Source: an uncultured Prevotella sp.
GTDB taxonomy: Bacteria; Bacteroidota; Bacteroidia; Bacteroidales; Bacteroidaceae
Direction of reading: 5' to 3'
Assembly (NCBI GenBank): GCA_944319935.1
Contig: CALUFM010000005.1
Location: 1-64,000 of the forward strand
Length of the DNA stretch: 64,000 nt
How positions within the stretch are numbered: the stretch's first letter is position 1; each line of letters begins with the position of its first letter. The translations under genes and the position numbers were made by a program. Shown here piece after piece: positions 45,714 to 54,649 of this stretch. A model generated the notes under the pieces. That model saw only the letters and a program-made list of their open reading frames with translations. It was not told the origin of the DNA and did no database searches.

Positions 45714-48566
45714 TTGCAACTTATGAAAAAATTATTGTCTTTGCCTCCTAACCTTGTCGGATGCTTTCATGAAATAACCGGATACGGGCGTGACGAGTGG
45801 TTCTGCACGAGCGACCCGGCCGGCCACCGCATCGGTTCGGGCGGCGGGTCAACGTGGCTTTTGCAGTCATGTTATGAGGAACATGCCGCCGGACGCACTT
45901 TTGACGAGTGGCTTTCGGCGGACAAAAGGCTGCTTCTTCACGCCGGAGGGCAGAGCCGCCGCCTGCCGGCTTACGCCCCGTCAGGCAAAGTATTGACGCC
46001 AATCCCGGTGTTCCGATGGGCTCGCGGGCAGAAGCTCAGCCAAGACTTGCTGTCACTGCAAGTGCCTTTGTATGAACAGATAATGAGCCTTGCGCCCGAC
46101 AACATGCACACGATGATAGTCAGCGGTGATGTTTACATAAGGGCTACGCAGCCCTTGCAGCCGGTACCTGACGCCGATGTGGTGTGCTATGGGTTGTGGC
46201 TTGGCCCCGAGATAGCCAAAGACCACGGTGTGTTCGTGTCGAAAAGCGACACTCCTTCGACGCTTGAATGCATGATGCAGAAGCCGTCGGTGAAGACGCT
46301 CGGCGAACTCCTGAAAGATCATTTCTATCTTACGGACATAGGGGTGTGGCTCTTGAGCGACAAGGCCGTCAAGCTGTTGATGGCGCGCTCGATGCGTAAC
46401 GGACAGTTGATAAATTACGATTTGTACTCTGAATTTGGCTGCGCGTTGGGCACCGACCCGTCAATCAAGGACGAGGAGCTGAACAGTCTGCGTGTGGCTG
46501 TTCTCCCGTTGCCGGGCGGAGAGTTCTATCATTTCGGCACAAGCCATGAAATCGTGTCTTCCACCCTTGCCATACAAAACCTCGTGAACGACCAGCGTGA
46601 AATCATGCACCACTCGCTGAAGCCACATCCGGCCATGTTCGTGCAGAACGCAGTAACCCGGACGCCCATCACCGAGGCCAACCAGAACCTGTGGATTGAG
46701 AACAGTTGGGTGGGCAGTGACTGGACGTTGGCTCACGAAAACATAATAACAGGAGTGCCGGAAAACAGTTGGCGCGTGGAGCTTCGCCCCGGCCAGTGTG
46801 TTGACATTGTGCCGGTGGGCGACAAAGGCTATGCCGTGCGACCTTACGGATACGGCGACAAGTTCCGCGGAGCGTTGCAAGACGAGCGGACTGAGTTCAT
46901 AGGCCGCCCCTTCAAGGACTGGGCTGCGGAGCGCGGCATCAGCGTAGACGGCATAGAAGGTTCGGCCGACATGCAGACGGCGCGCGTGTTCCCGCTGTGT
47001 GAAGGCTCTTCTGACGACATGGGATTGGTGCTTCGCTGGATGCTCAACGAGCCTGGCCTTGATGCCGGAAGGCGTGTTTGGGAGCAGTCAGGGAAGCTGA
47101 GTGCCGACGACATATCAGCCCGCGCCAACCTCGTCAGGCTGACGGAGCAGCGGCGTATGTTGCGCGCCCGCAACTGGGAAGCACTCGCCCGCAACCACGA
47201 ACACAGCGTATTCTATCAAGTGGACTTGGACAACGCCGCGCGCGAATTTGCCGAGTTCAATATCCCCGAACCGTCGCCAATATCAGAAAACGCGCCCTTG
47301 CTGAAGCGCATAAGCGATTCGATGTTCCGTTCAGAGCTGTCACGTATCAGCGGAAAAGACTTCAGACAGGCTGAGGACAAGGCCTTCTCGCTGCTCCGTG
47401 ACGGGCTTACCGTGCAAGCCCTCGCCGAGAAACAGCGTCCGCGCATGTCCGTCTACGGCGACCAGATAGTGTGGGCGCGCAGCCCGGTGCGCATCGACAT
47501 AGCCGGCGGATGGACCGACACGCCGCCTTACTGCCTTATGGAGGGCGGCAGCGTGGTCAACCTCGCCATCGAGCTTAACGGCCAGCCGCCCTTGCAGACA
47601 TACGTGCGCCCGTGCCGTGAGCCGCACATCGTGCTGCGCAGCATCGACCTCGGAGCAGTTGAGGAAGTGCAGACTTACGAGCAACTGGCCGACATGCGCC
47701 ACGTGGGCAGCCCGTTCTCAATACCCAAGGCGGCGTTGGCTCTGGCCGGATTCCTGCCCGGTTACGGCGAGGAGACGTTCCCCACGCTCGAAAGCCAGCT
47801 CCGCGCGTTCGGCTGCGGCATAGAACTGACACTGCTGTCGGCCATCCCCGCAGGCAGTGGACTTGGCACGAGCAGCATGCTTGCGGCCACGGTTCTCGGC
47901 GCGCTTAACGACTTTTGCGGCCTGGCCTGGGACAAGAACGAAATCGGCCGGCGCACGCTTGTGCTTGAGCAACTGCTCACCACGGGCGGCGGATGGCAAG
48001 ACCAGTTCGGCGGAATACTGCAAGGCGTCAAGCTGCTTGAGACGCAGCGCGGCTTCGACCAGAACCCGTCAGTGCGCTGGTTGCCGTCAGACGTGTTCAC
48101 CCAGCCCGAATACAAGCCTTGCCACCTATTATATTATACAGGCATAACGCGCACGGCGAAGAACATCTTGGCCGAAATAGTGCGCCGCATGTTCCTGAAC
48201 CAGAGCGACGAACTGCGCCAGTTGCGCGAGATGAAGCGTCACGCCGTTGACATGTATGAAGCCTTGCAGCGCGTTGACTACGCCGCCGTAGGCCGCCTCG
48301 TGCGCAAGACGTGGGCGCAAAACCAGGCCATCGACAGCGGCACAAATCCCGAAGCCGTACTACGCATGACCGAACTTATCGACGACCTCGCCCTCGGCTA
48401 TAAGTTGGCCGGCGCGGGCGGAGGCGGCTATCTCTACATAATGGCCAAGGACCAGGACGCCGCCGCGCGCATAAAAAAGACGCTCAACGCCAACCGCCTG
48501 AACGCCAACGCCCGCTTTGTTGACATGACTCTCAGCACCGTAGGCCTACAGGTTAGCCGCAGTTGA
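45714..48566 (+). CDS. fkp: bifunctional L-fucokinase / L-fucose-1-phosphate guanylyltransferase
   Basis: Makes GDP-L-fucose from free fucose in the cytoplasm; Bacteroides uses it to decorate capsule and glycoproteins. The 950-residue protein has the guanylyltransferase half at about 1-430 (GSGGGSTWLLQ near 42, AGGQSRRLPAYAPSGK near 80-95). The GHMP kinase half covers about 585-950 (ARSPVRIDIAGGWTDTPP near 586-603, PAGSGLGTSSM near 712-722, KLAGAGGGGYLYIM near 901-914). The length equals known Fkp. No transporter or fucosyltransferase is adjacent. A starting point of ATG at 45714 or 45723 is possible. Confidence 0.96.
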   Translation: MQLMKKLLSLPPNLVGCFHEITGYGRDEWFCTSDPAGHRIGSGGGSTWLLQSCYEEHAAGRTFDEWLSADKRLLLHAGGQSRRLPAYAPSGKVLTPIPVFRWARGQKLSQDLLSLQVPLYEQIMSLAPDNMHTMIVSGDVYIRATQPLQPVPDADVVCYGLWLGPEIAKDHGVFVSKSDTPSTLECMMQKPSVKTLGELLKDHFYLTDIGVWLLSDKAVKLLMARSMRNGQLINYDLYSEFGCALGTDPSIKDEELNSLRVAVLPLPGGEFYHFGTSHEIVSSTLAIQNLVNDQREIMHHSLKPHPAMFVQNAVTRTPITEANQNLWIENSWVGSDWTLAHENIITGVPENSWRVELRPGQCVDIVPVGDKGYAVRPYGYGDKFRGALQDERTEFIGRPFKDWAAERGISVDGIEGSADMQTARVFPLCEGSSDDMGLVLRWMLNEPGLDAGRRVWEQSGKLSADDISARANLVRLTEQRRMLRARNWEALARNHEHSVFYQVDLDNAAREFAEFNIPEPSPISENAPLLKRISDSMFRSELSRISGKDFRQAEDKAFSLLRDGLTVQALAEKQRPRMSVYGDQIVWARSPVRIDIAGGWTDTPPYCLMEGGSVVNLAIELNGQPPLQTYVRPCREPHIVLRSIDLGAVEEVQTYEQLADMRHVGSPFSIPKAALALAGFLPGYGEETFPTLESQLRAFGCGIELTLLSAIPAGSGLGTSSMLAATVLGALNDFCGLAWDKNEIGRRTLVLEQLLTTGGGWQDQFGGILQGVKLLETQRGFDQNPSVRWLPSDVFTQPEYKPCHLLYYTGITRTAKNILAEIVRRMFLNQSDELRQLREMKRHAVDMYEALQRVDYAAVGRLVRKTWAQNQAIDSGTNPEAVLRMTELIDDLALGYKLAGAGGGGYLYIMAKDQDAAARIKKTLNANRLNANARFVDMTLSTVGLQVSRS

Positions 48567-48599
48567 CGCACCTCAATGACGCTTCTTTTTGCATCGGAT

Positions 48600-48707
48600 G
48601 TAACACATTGACATCCAACGCTTTACGAAAGACCGCCTTTTACATGCTAAAAAGCGGCCTTTTGCCGTTCAATAAGCCACCTTTCGCAAAGCGAAAGGTG
48701 GCTTATT
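48600..48707. repeat. 108-bp repeat, copy A
   Basis: Starts with a TAACACATTGACATCC head. Two hairpins follow: AAAGACCGCCTTTTA-type, then perfect 17-base arms AATAAGCCACCTTTCGC around AAA. It matches copy B at 54650-54757 at 99 of 108 positions in direct orientation. The pair brackets the five-gene operon. Confidence 0.85.
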
Positions 48708-48865
48708 TGTTTTTGTTTGTTGGTTATGCTGTCCTTGGTAGGTATACAATCCACTTACCAAATGGTGTGTGCAATGGCGGTACTTGCTGTTTGAAAGCAT
48801 TTGCATCGGTGTTATTTGAATATCATTTGAATAGAAACAAGTTGGTATTACGTTAATTTTAGTTA

Positions 48866-48904
48866 ATTGTTTTCGGGGGGGGGAGGTAAAAACAGTTATC
48901 TTTG
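48866..48904 (+). promoter_or_regulatory. promoter-like element with G9 tract in its spacer
   Basis: A TATCTTTG -7 box at 48897-48904 is preceded by a TTTTC at 48870-48874. Between them is an uninterrupted run of nine G (48875-48883). The spacer is 22-23 bases, two or three longer than the usual 19-21, so loss of G residues would restore optimal spacing. Confidence 0.55.
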
Positions 48905-49028
48905 TGTCAAAATATTGATAAACCTTAAATGTCGGTGTATTTGTATATTCCCTGTAACAGCTTTTTGCCATTTCTGCTTGGTAATATTTTTATCTCGTTG
49001 GATGTTAGGTAGGGAAATAATTTTGTAT

Positions 49029-49047
49029 TTGGACCAACTTGGACCAA
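49029..49047. promoter_or_regulatory. two tandem TTGGACCAA palindromes (operator candidate)
   Basis: TTGGACCAA occurs at 49029-49037 and 49039-49047, each a palindrome around A. Their centres are 10 bp apart, one helical turn, and they end eight bases before the -33 element of the proximal promoter. Confidence 0.55.
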
Positions 49048-49054
49048 AAATAAT

Positions 49055-49086
49055 TTTGAATGAATATGAATTAATTGATAATTTTG
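49055..49086 (+). promoter_or_regulatory. proximal promoter of the exported-protein operon
   Basis: TTTG at 49055-49058 and TAATTTTG at 49079-49086 are exactly 20 bases apart. The start codon at 49102 is 16 bases past the box, giving a leader of about 10 bases. Confidence 0.75.
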
Positions 49087-49101
49087 CAAAAAATAGTAAA
49101 G

Positions 49102-49608
49102 ATGAAACTGTTAAAGATTATCCTTTTATTCATGGCCTTGTGCCTTGTTGTGCCCGTTGGGGCGAAAAAGTATAAGTTTGACATCGATAGCCAGCGCAAC
49201 GTCGTTGTGAAGCGCAGCGGCAGTCCTGGGCAGAAGATTGTCGAGGTTGTGGCCATAGCCGGCTCGGTTGACAAGGCCATCAGCCAGGCTTTGGTTGACG
49301 CTGTGGCGGCGTTGACGTTCGAGGGGGCCTCGGGTAGTGGCGAGATGGGTGCCTGCCCGCCTGTTTTGGCAGAAGGCAAGTCTGCATACGAGGCGAACAA
49401 GGGCTTTTTTGATGATTTCTTCAAGCATGGCGGTTTCTTGCGTTTTGTGCGCCGTGTAAGCAATGCATATCCTACGGGAGAGGACAATGTGAAAGTGAAA
49501 GGTGACAACCAGATACGCATTACGCTGATAGTAGACTGGCAGGGGCTTGCCAGTTATTATAATTCAAACGGGTTGAAAACAAGTATAGGGAATTTACAAA
49601 ACTTCTGA
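49102..49608 (+). CDS. exported protein of unknown function, operon gene 1
   Basis: The start at 49102 gives 168 residues with a signal peptide (MKLLKIILLFMALCLVVPVGA). The mature part opens with KKYKFDIDSQRN. It then has an alanine-rich helix (SVDKAISQALVDAVAAL) that faintly recalls LPP20/FlgT-like accessory folds, and an FDDFFKHGGFLRFV segment. It ends in a beta-rich DNQIRITLIVDWQG. No family is recognised with confidence. It is the first of five co-oriented genes with very short gaps. The next gene starts two bases after its stop. Confidence 0.75.
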   Translation: MKLLKIILLFMALCLVVPVGAKKYKFDIDSQRNVVVKRSGSPGQKIVEVVAIAGSVDKAISQALVDAVAALTFEGASGSGEMGACPPVLAEGKSAYEANKGFFDDFFKHGGFLRFVRRVSNAYPTGEDNVKVKGDNQIRITLIVDWQGLASYYNSNGLKTSIGNLQNF

Positions 49609-49610
49609 AG

Positions 49611-50579
49611 ATGAAAAGGATATTACTTTTTTTATTGACATTGGCATGTGTGTTTGTCGCCAATGCGCAAAATGACGGGTTGAAAATGCAGAAGCCCAAG
49701 GTGATGGTTGTGCCTGAAGAGGCGTATTGCATCAATTCGGGCTATTCAAAGACTGCCGCTGATGGCACAACGATAGCCGACTATCGCCGCGCCATGTTGG
49801 ATGAAAATGTACTTGACGTAATCAACTCGTTTGAGAATATCATGGCCGGTTACGGCTTCGAATTGACAAATCTCCAGCAGACGCTTGACGAACTGAAGGA
49901 GGACGAGGCGTTGAGCAACGTGCTGACGGCGAAGGACGATGGCATGGTGCAGGAGGATGACTTGGACCGCCTCTCGCGCGTGGCTGGAGCCGACATAATG
50001 GTGAAAGTGTCGCCGAAGGTGTCAAATTACGGCCCCGAACGCATGCTCGAGTTGCGCGTTTCGTCGATTGACTGCGCTTCAAAGAAGGCATTGTTGGCTT
50101 TCGGGCCTGTGGCTAAAACGTCGGCTGGGTCGGTAAGCATGTTGTTGCGTGCTGCCGTCAGTGATAACATTGAAACTTTCGCGATGGGGCTTAACAAATA
50201 TTTCGAGGGGCTTAAGACCAAAGGACGCGAGGGTACTATATATATAAAGGTGGCCGACACGTGCCCGCTCAACTTAGAGTCAACCGTGAAGTACAAGGGT
50301 GAGGAGGGTGAACTGGCCGACCTTATACAACTTTGGGTCAGTGAGAATGCCGTTGGCGGTGCGTTCACTGGTGGCAAGAGTTCGCGTTACAGCATGAAAC
50401 TTGACCAGGTGCGCATACCCCTTGTAGGTAAAGCTGCTTTCGGACGGACAAAAGCTTTAAGCATGGAAGACTTTGTTAAGACAGGCCTTACGGCTCTGCT
50501 TGGCCGCTATGACATATCTGTCTCCACGCATGCTGTTGGCATAGGTAAGGTTTACATGACGTTGGGTGGAGAACAATAG
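49611..50579 (+). CDS. DUF6175-like exported protein, operon gene 2
   Basis: The 322-residue product has a signal peptide (MKRILLFLLTLACVFVANA). KVMVVPEEAYCI follows, then a region ENIMAGYGFELTNLQQTLDE and RVAGADIMVKVSPKVS. This resembles the nucleotide-free CsgG/TolB-N-like folds that pair with outer-membrane assembly; I recall this group as DUF6175. The C-terminal half ends MTLGGEQ. It overlaps the following gene frame region but the next good start is 14 bases later. No catalytic motif is visible. Role unknown, probably periplasmic. Confidence 0.72.
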   Translation: MKRILLFLLTLACVFVANAQNDGLKMQKPKVMVVPEEAYCINSGYSKTAADGTTIADYRRAMLDENVLDVINSFENIMAGYGFELTNLQQTLDELKEDEALSNVLTAKDDGMVQEDDLDRLSRVAGADIMVKVSPKVSNYGPERMLELRVSSIDCASKKALLAFGPVAKTSAGSVSMLLRAAVSDNIETFAMGLNKYFEGLKTKGREGTIYIKVADTCPLNLESTVKYKGEEGELADLIQLWVSENAVGGAFTGGKSSRYSMKLDQVRIPLVGKAAFGRTKALSMEDFVKTGLTALLGRYDISVSTHAVGIGKVYMTLGGEQ

Positions 50580-50592
50580 TAAGGAGGAACGT

Positions 50593-51534
50593 ATGAGAAG
50601 GTTTTTTGTTTTAATATTGTTCACCGCCGCAACGTTTGTCTGCGGCGCGCAAAACGCCGAGTTCGGACGGCTTACCATCACGCCGTACATAGCTCCTGAG
50701 AGTGGCTTTGACGCTTCGGCCTCGCGCCTGTTGCAGGAAAAGCTGGCTTACGCCGTGTCGTTGGCCAACGCCTCCGGCGGCTTTGACAAGCGGTTTGTCA
50801 TCACGCCGAAGGTTGACATCTTGCAGTCAACTACCACTGCCACAATCCCCCAGAAAGTGTCATTGAGGGCGCAGTTCACGTTCTATGTGGGTGACGGAGT
50901 TGACGGGACGCTATTTTCTTCATGTCAGAAAGAAGTGACTGGGATAGGCGACACGGAGAAGCAAGCCGTGCTTTCGGCCATCCGTAAGATTAACGCCAAG
51001 GACAAAGAATTGCAGGAAACGATAACCGAAGGGCGCGAACGGATTGAGGAATATTATAAAAAGATGGCTCCGAAAATATTCGCCGAGGCGCGTTCCCTTA
51101 TTTCTTCATATAAGTATGAGGAAGCAATCGCCGCCCTTGCAGTCATTCCCCGTTCGTGCGGCGACTATGAAAAGGCGCAAGAAATGATGGCCGAGTGTGT
51201 GTCGGCGAGCGTTGAAAACGCCAACAACGAGCTGCTTGTTAAAGCCCGCTCGGCGTGGAGCGCAAGCCCTGACGAGGCCGGAGCATCCGAGGCGGCTGCT
51301 TACTTGGCCGACATAACCAATCCTTCGGCGAAGGTTACGGCGGCCGTCAATAAGCTGACAGCCGAGATGGAGGCCCGCATTTCAGACATGGCGAAGCGGC
51401 GGCTTGCCGTGAAAAAGCAGCGTATAATAAGCGCGGAGAATGTAAGGAAAGAAGAAATCAGGGCCACGGAGCGGGTGGTAGGACGCATAATCGACGCCTA
51501 TACGCCTGTGTACAGGGTGGCAAGATGGTTTTAG
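50593..51534 (+). CDS. exported protein of unknown function, operon gene 3
   Basis: The start at 50593 is preceded by a rare strong Shine-Dalgarno-like AAGGAGG seven bases upstream, which decides it over an in-frame ATG 27 bases earlier. The 313-residue product has a signal peptide (MRRFFVLILFTAATFVCGA). It continues with a beta-rich first half (GRLTITPYIAPESGF) and a long helical second half from about 140, including a TPR-like helix pair (SSYKYEEAIAALAVI). The C-terminus is basic. It may interact with peptidoglycan or the barrel encoded next, but that is only context. Confidence 0.72.
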   Translation: MRRFFVLILFTAATFVCGAQNAEFGRLTITPYIAPESGFDASASRLLQEKLAYAVSLANASGGFDKRFVITPKVDILQSTTTATIPQKVSLRAQFTFYVGDGVDGTLFSSCQKEVTGIGDTEKQAVLSAIRKINAKDKELQETITEGRERIEEYYKKMAPKIFAEARSLISSYKYEEAIAALAVIPRSCGDYEKAQEMMAECVSASVENANNELLVKARSAWSASPDEAGASEAAAYLADITNPSAKVTAAVNKLTAEMEARISDMAKRRLAVKKQRIISAENVRKEEIRATERVVGRIIDAYTPVYRVARWF

Positions 51535-51572
51535 GCAACATGGATTTTTAGGACAAACAAAAACATATACCA

Positions 51573-53051
51573 ATGCGAATAAAACATTTTTTACTGTCGT
51601 TCCTTCTGCTTTTCGCCGTGGAAGCTTCAGCCCAAAGGTTGTCGTTCGATTCCAAATACATCAAGGTGGGCGTCATCGACAACGGTGTTTACGACATGAC
51701 GGTATTCCAAGCAGACCCGAACATACGTTATCTCGGCAGCGTGAACGCCCCGTTTAAAGAGAATATTGACGGCAGCAGGGCCTCGATGGAGGCTGCGGCA
51801 CGCACGCTCACCGAGGCCGGAGCCGGCAAGCAGACGTTGGACTTGCTGCTGCAGCGCGACGCCGAGGGGCTGCATTTCGACCGGCTTTACGCCGAAGCCT
51901 TGACAAACACCACCATTGAGGAGGTCAACGAGGCAAAACTCGATGTCAGCGCGGAGACCAAGGACGTGCTGAAAAAGGAGATTTCGCGCCAGCTCTTGAA
52001 GAACAATTTCATCGTGTTGTTCTCGTACAAGGAGAAAAGCGACGGCAAGAAGAAGTATTATTGGAATGTTTTTAAAGTAGAGATAGACGACAAAATCATA
52101 GAGCAAGCCTTCCTTACGTGGAACGACATGGAGCGTTACGACCAGATAATAGTGCCCGTAAAGTATGTGGCCCGGGGCAAGGTGGACGACAACCTGGCGT
52201 TGGAAATATCAAAGAAAGTGCCCGAGTTCGCCGTGCGCGGCCCTGTGTACAGCCGCCATCCGTTCTTCGCGAGGGTGGGGGCGGGGCAAGGTGTCAAGTC
52301 GGGCGACCTGCTTTACATCTACCGTTCATATCTTGACGACGACAACACGATGTATTCAAGGAAGGTCTGCACCGTGCGCGCCACCGACGTTTACGCCGAC
52401 AGTACCCGCCTTTACACGATAAGCGGCAAGTTCGCGTCACGCAAGCGCGGCGACATAGCCGTGTACAAAGGAGCGCATCGCTGGTCGCTTGCCGTGATGG
52501 GGCAGGCCAGTTTCGGCGATGACCCGCGCTACGGGGCACGCATGTTGTGGGAATACAGGGCCGGGCGGTTCTCGAAGAACGGTTTTACGAGCTACGTCCT
52601 CGTAGGGTTTGATTTCAACACGTTCAAGAAAGACCCAGAAGGCGTGTGGTGGGACACCAACGGCAACCCCAAGCAACCCATGCTCATGGGCGGAGCTTTC
52701 AACCTTGGCTACGGCTTGGGCTTCAACTTCCTCGGGCGGTTGGAACTGATGCCGTACTTTCTTGTGGGGCTTCAGTACGCCACGTTGACAAACCTGGACT
52801 TGCTGTATTACGACAAGGAGCAGGGCGGATGGACAACGCTTAACGACAACGGCGAGGCATATAACGGAACTCTTTTCGCCTCGGGGCACGCCGGGCTGAG
52901 GCTGAATGTCAACCTGTGGTATCCAGTTCAGCTTACCGTAGGCGCGGACTACAACTACAACCTGCCGTTGGACAAGAAGTTTGAGGCGGCTTACGATAAC
53001 CATGAACTCAACCGCGTGAACTTCTACGCTGGTCTTCGTTTCAACTTATAA
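51573..53051 (+). CDS. predicted outer-membrane beta-barrel protein, operon gene 4
   Basis: The 492-residue product has a signal peptide (MRIKHFLLSFLLLFAVEASA) and a periplasmic-type domain at about 20-300. That domain contains a VGAGQGVKSGDLLYIYR segment like small beta domains of CsgG-type or adhesin-associated proteins. The last 190 residues alternate polar and aromatic residues in strands (YVLVGFDFNTF, GLGFNFLGRLELMPYF, VGADYNYNLPL) and end GLRFNL, as expected for an outer-membrane barrel. The sequence contains one DST tripeptide, a possible Bacteroidales O-glycosylation site. Function unknown. Confidence 0.72.
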   Translation: MRIKHFLLSFLLLFAVEASAQRLSFDSKYIKVGVIDNGVYDMTVFQADPNIRYLGSVNAPFKENIDGSRASMEAAARTLTEAGAGKQTLDLLLQRDAEGLHFDRLYAEALTNTTIEEVNEAKLDVSAETKDVLKKEISRQLLKNNFIVLFSYKEKSDGKKKYYWNVFKVEIDDKIIEQAFLTWNDMERYDQIIVPVKYVARGKVDDNLALEISKKVPEFAVRGPVYSRHPFFARVGAGQGVKSGDLLYIYRSYLDDDNTMYSRKVCTVRATDVYADSTRLYTISGKFASRKRGDIAVYKGAHRWSLAVMGQASFGDDPRYGARMLWEYRAGRFSKNGFTSYVLVGFDFNTFKKDPEGVWWDTNGNPKQPMLMGGAFNLGYGLGFNFLGRLELMPYFLVGLQYATLTNLDLLYYDKEQGGWTTLNDNGEAYNGTLFASGHAGLRLNVNLWYPVQLTVGADYNYNLPLDKKFEAAYDNHELNRVNFYAGLRFNL

Positions 53052-53064
53052 AAGGCATACTACA

Positions 53065-54597
53065 ATGAGAAAGACATTCTTTATAAATACGATAGTTATC
53101 GCCTTGTTGGCGGTTTTCACGTCCTGCGAGTATGAATACGACATGCCAGACATGTCAGACGTGGAGTTTGAGTACAGGGTTGACGAACTGCCCGCTGGCC
53201 TGAAGGCCGAGCTTGTAAGCAAGATTGAGGCCACAGGCCGCCCGATGGAAGCTTTGACGGCAAAGTTCACGCCTGTGATAACCGAGAAAGACGCGGCCGG
53301 GAACATCGTGTACCAAGGCGAAGCGCGCAACGTGGTAAACAAGAACGCCAAGACAATCGAGCTGGCTTACCGCTGTGAGGCGCGGCTGCCGTCAAGCATC
53401 GACATGGCCTTTTCTTCCGGGTATTACAACATGGGGTACTTCAAGTTCAGCAAATCCTTCCCCGTGGAGCTGTCGCCCAGGGGCATGAACATAGGCGTGC
53501 AGAGGGGCGACGAGTACACAGCCGACTTGGAAACGGGCTGCTCTGTTTATTCCGTGAAGAACAGTTTTTATGACGTTATAGACAAAGATTTCGATGCGAT
53601 AGGGTATGACTGGACTGACATTTCGTACACGATAGAGGAACGCGACGCCGACGGAAAGGTGATAAACACGCTGTCGCCGAGCAGCTTGAGCTATTGCTTC
53701 GCAAGCGCGGACAGCGCGAAGAGCGTCACCATATCTATGACGGTGGAAGGCCGTCCGGCTTCAAGCTATACGCAAGCAATTTCTGTGTACACATACACTT
53801 TCACGAAAAAGTTCGCCTTGGACGTGTTCAGCATCACGGAAATAGAGCTTACGCCCGACTTGGAATATACCCGCAAAGACCCCGACACGTCGTCGATGAG
53901 TTCGATATATACGGTTGAGAGCGACATGGGCGCACAAATTACAACCGACATCGAGGGCACGGGATACGAGATGTATGGCGTTGAATATGAAATTGTTGAG
54001 AAGGACAAGGACGGCAACGTGTTGCGGACGCGCAGCGACATCAGCACCCCTTACGGGTCGGTTGTCAGCGAAGCCGGGGCCGCGAGCGTGGAGATTACCA
54101 TAAAGGCGTATGGCTCAGCACCCGGGAAATACAGCAAGACGCTGATTTACGAGTATAAGTTCACGCCCGTGAAGCTCGACCCGCTGAAGCCTGCCGGCAT
54201 AGTGTTGTCGGAGGTGTTGGGCTACAACCGCGTGACGGCCGACCTTTCACAAATAAGCCGAGTGTACTCGGTGACTAACAAATTCACCACCGTAATATCC
54301 GACGTCGAGGCCGCCGGGTACGAATATTACGGCGTTGAATACACGTTCACGGAGAAAGACGAGCGTGGCAATGTGCTGAAGTCGTACACTGACATCAGCA
54401 CTCCGTATGGCCAGGTGGCAAGCGAACCGGGGGCGGCAAGCGTGGAAATAACGGTCAAGGCGTACGGACTGCCTGAAGGAAGTTATAGCCGCGTGCTTGT
54501 CTACACTTACAAGTTCGCCCCGTTCAGGCTGACCCCGTTGCAGCCTACGCCAATCGTTCTGAGTGAAAATGTTGGTTACACACGTGAAAATGGATGA
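53065..54597 (+). CDS. repeat-containing lipoprotein, operon gene 5
   Basis: The 510-residue product has a lipoprotein signal (MRKTFFINTIVIALLAVFTSC, cysteine at 21) and acidic residues after the lipobox (EYEYDMPD), a pattern fitting surface export. A unique part covers about 30-148. Three tandem modules of about 118 residues start near 149, 267 and 385. Modules 2 and 3 share GYEMYGVEY-like, DISTPYG and GAASVEIT blocks; module 1 is more diverged. The protein stops eight residues into what looks like a fourth module (VGYTRENG). It may be a surface-exposed adhesin-like protein; no known family is claimed. Confidence 0.75.
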   Translation: MRKTFFINTIVIALLAVFTSCEYEYDMPDMSDVEFEYRVDELPAGLKAELVSKIEATGRPMEALTAKFTPVITEKDAAGNIVYQGEARNVVNKNAKTIELAYRCEARLPSSIDMAFSSGYYNMGYFKFSKSFPVELSPRGMNIGVQRGDEYTADLETGCSVYSVKNSFYDVIDKDFDAIGYDWTDISYTIEERDADGKVINTLSPSSLSYCFASADSAKSVTISMTVEGRPASSYTQAISVYTYTFTKKFALDVFSITEIELTPDLEYTRKDPDTSSMSSIYTVESDMGAQITTDIEGTGYEMYGVEYEIVEKDKDGNVLRTRSDISTPYGSVVSEAGAASVEITIKAYGSAPGKYSKTLIYEYKFTPVKLDPLKPAGIVLSEVLGYNRVTADLSQISRVYSVTNKFTTVISDVEAAGYEYYGVEYTFTEKDERGNVLKSYTDISTPYGQVASEPGAASVEITVKAYGLPEGSYSRVLVYTYKFAPFRLTPLQPTPIVLSENVGYTRENG

Positions 54598-54649
54598 TGC
54601 TTTTCTGTCCGTTATTGTCCGTATTGATAGCATGATGGAATTTGTCTGT

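Larger units (their letters stand above)
48567..49101. other. intergenic region upstream of the exported-protein operon
   Basis: From left to right it holds palindromic repeat copy A (48600-48707), AT-rich sequence, and a promoter-like element containing a G9 tract (48866-48904). Two tandem TTGGACCAA palindromes (49029-49047) and a second promoter (49055-49086) close the region. No gene is seen. Confidence 0.7.
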
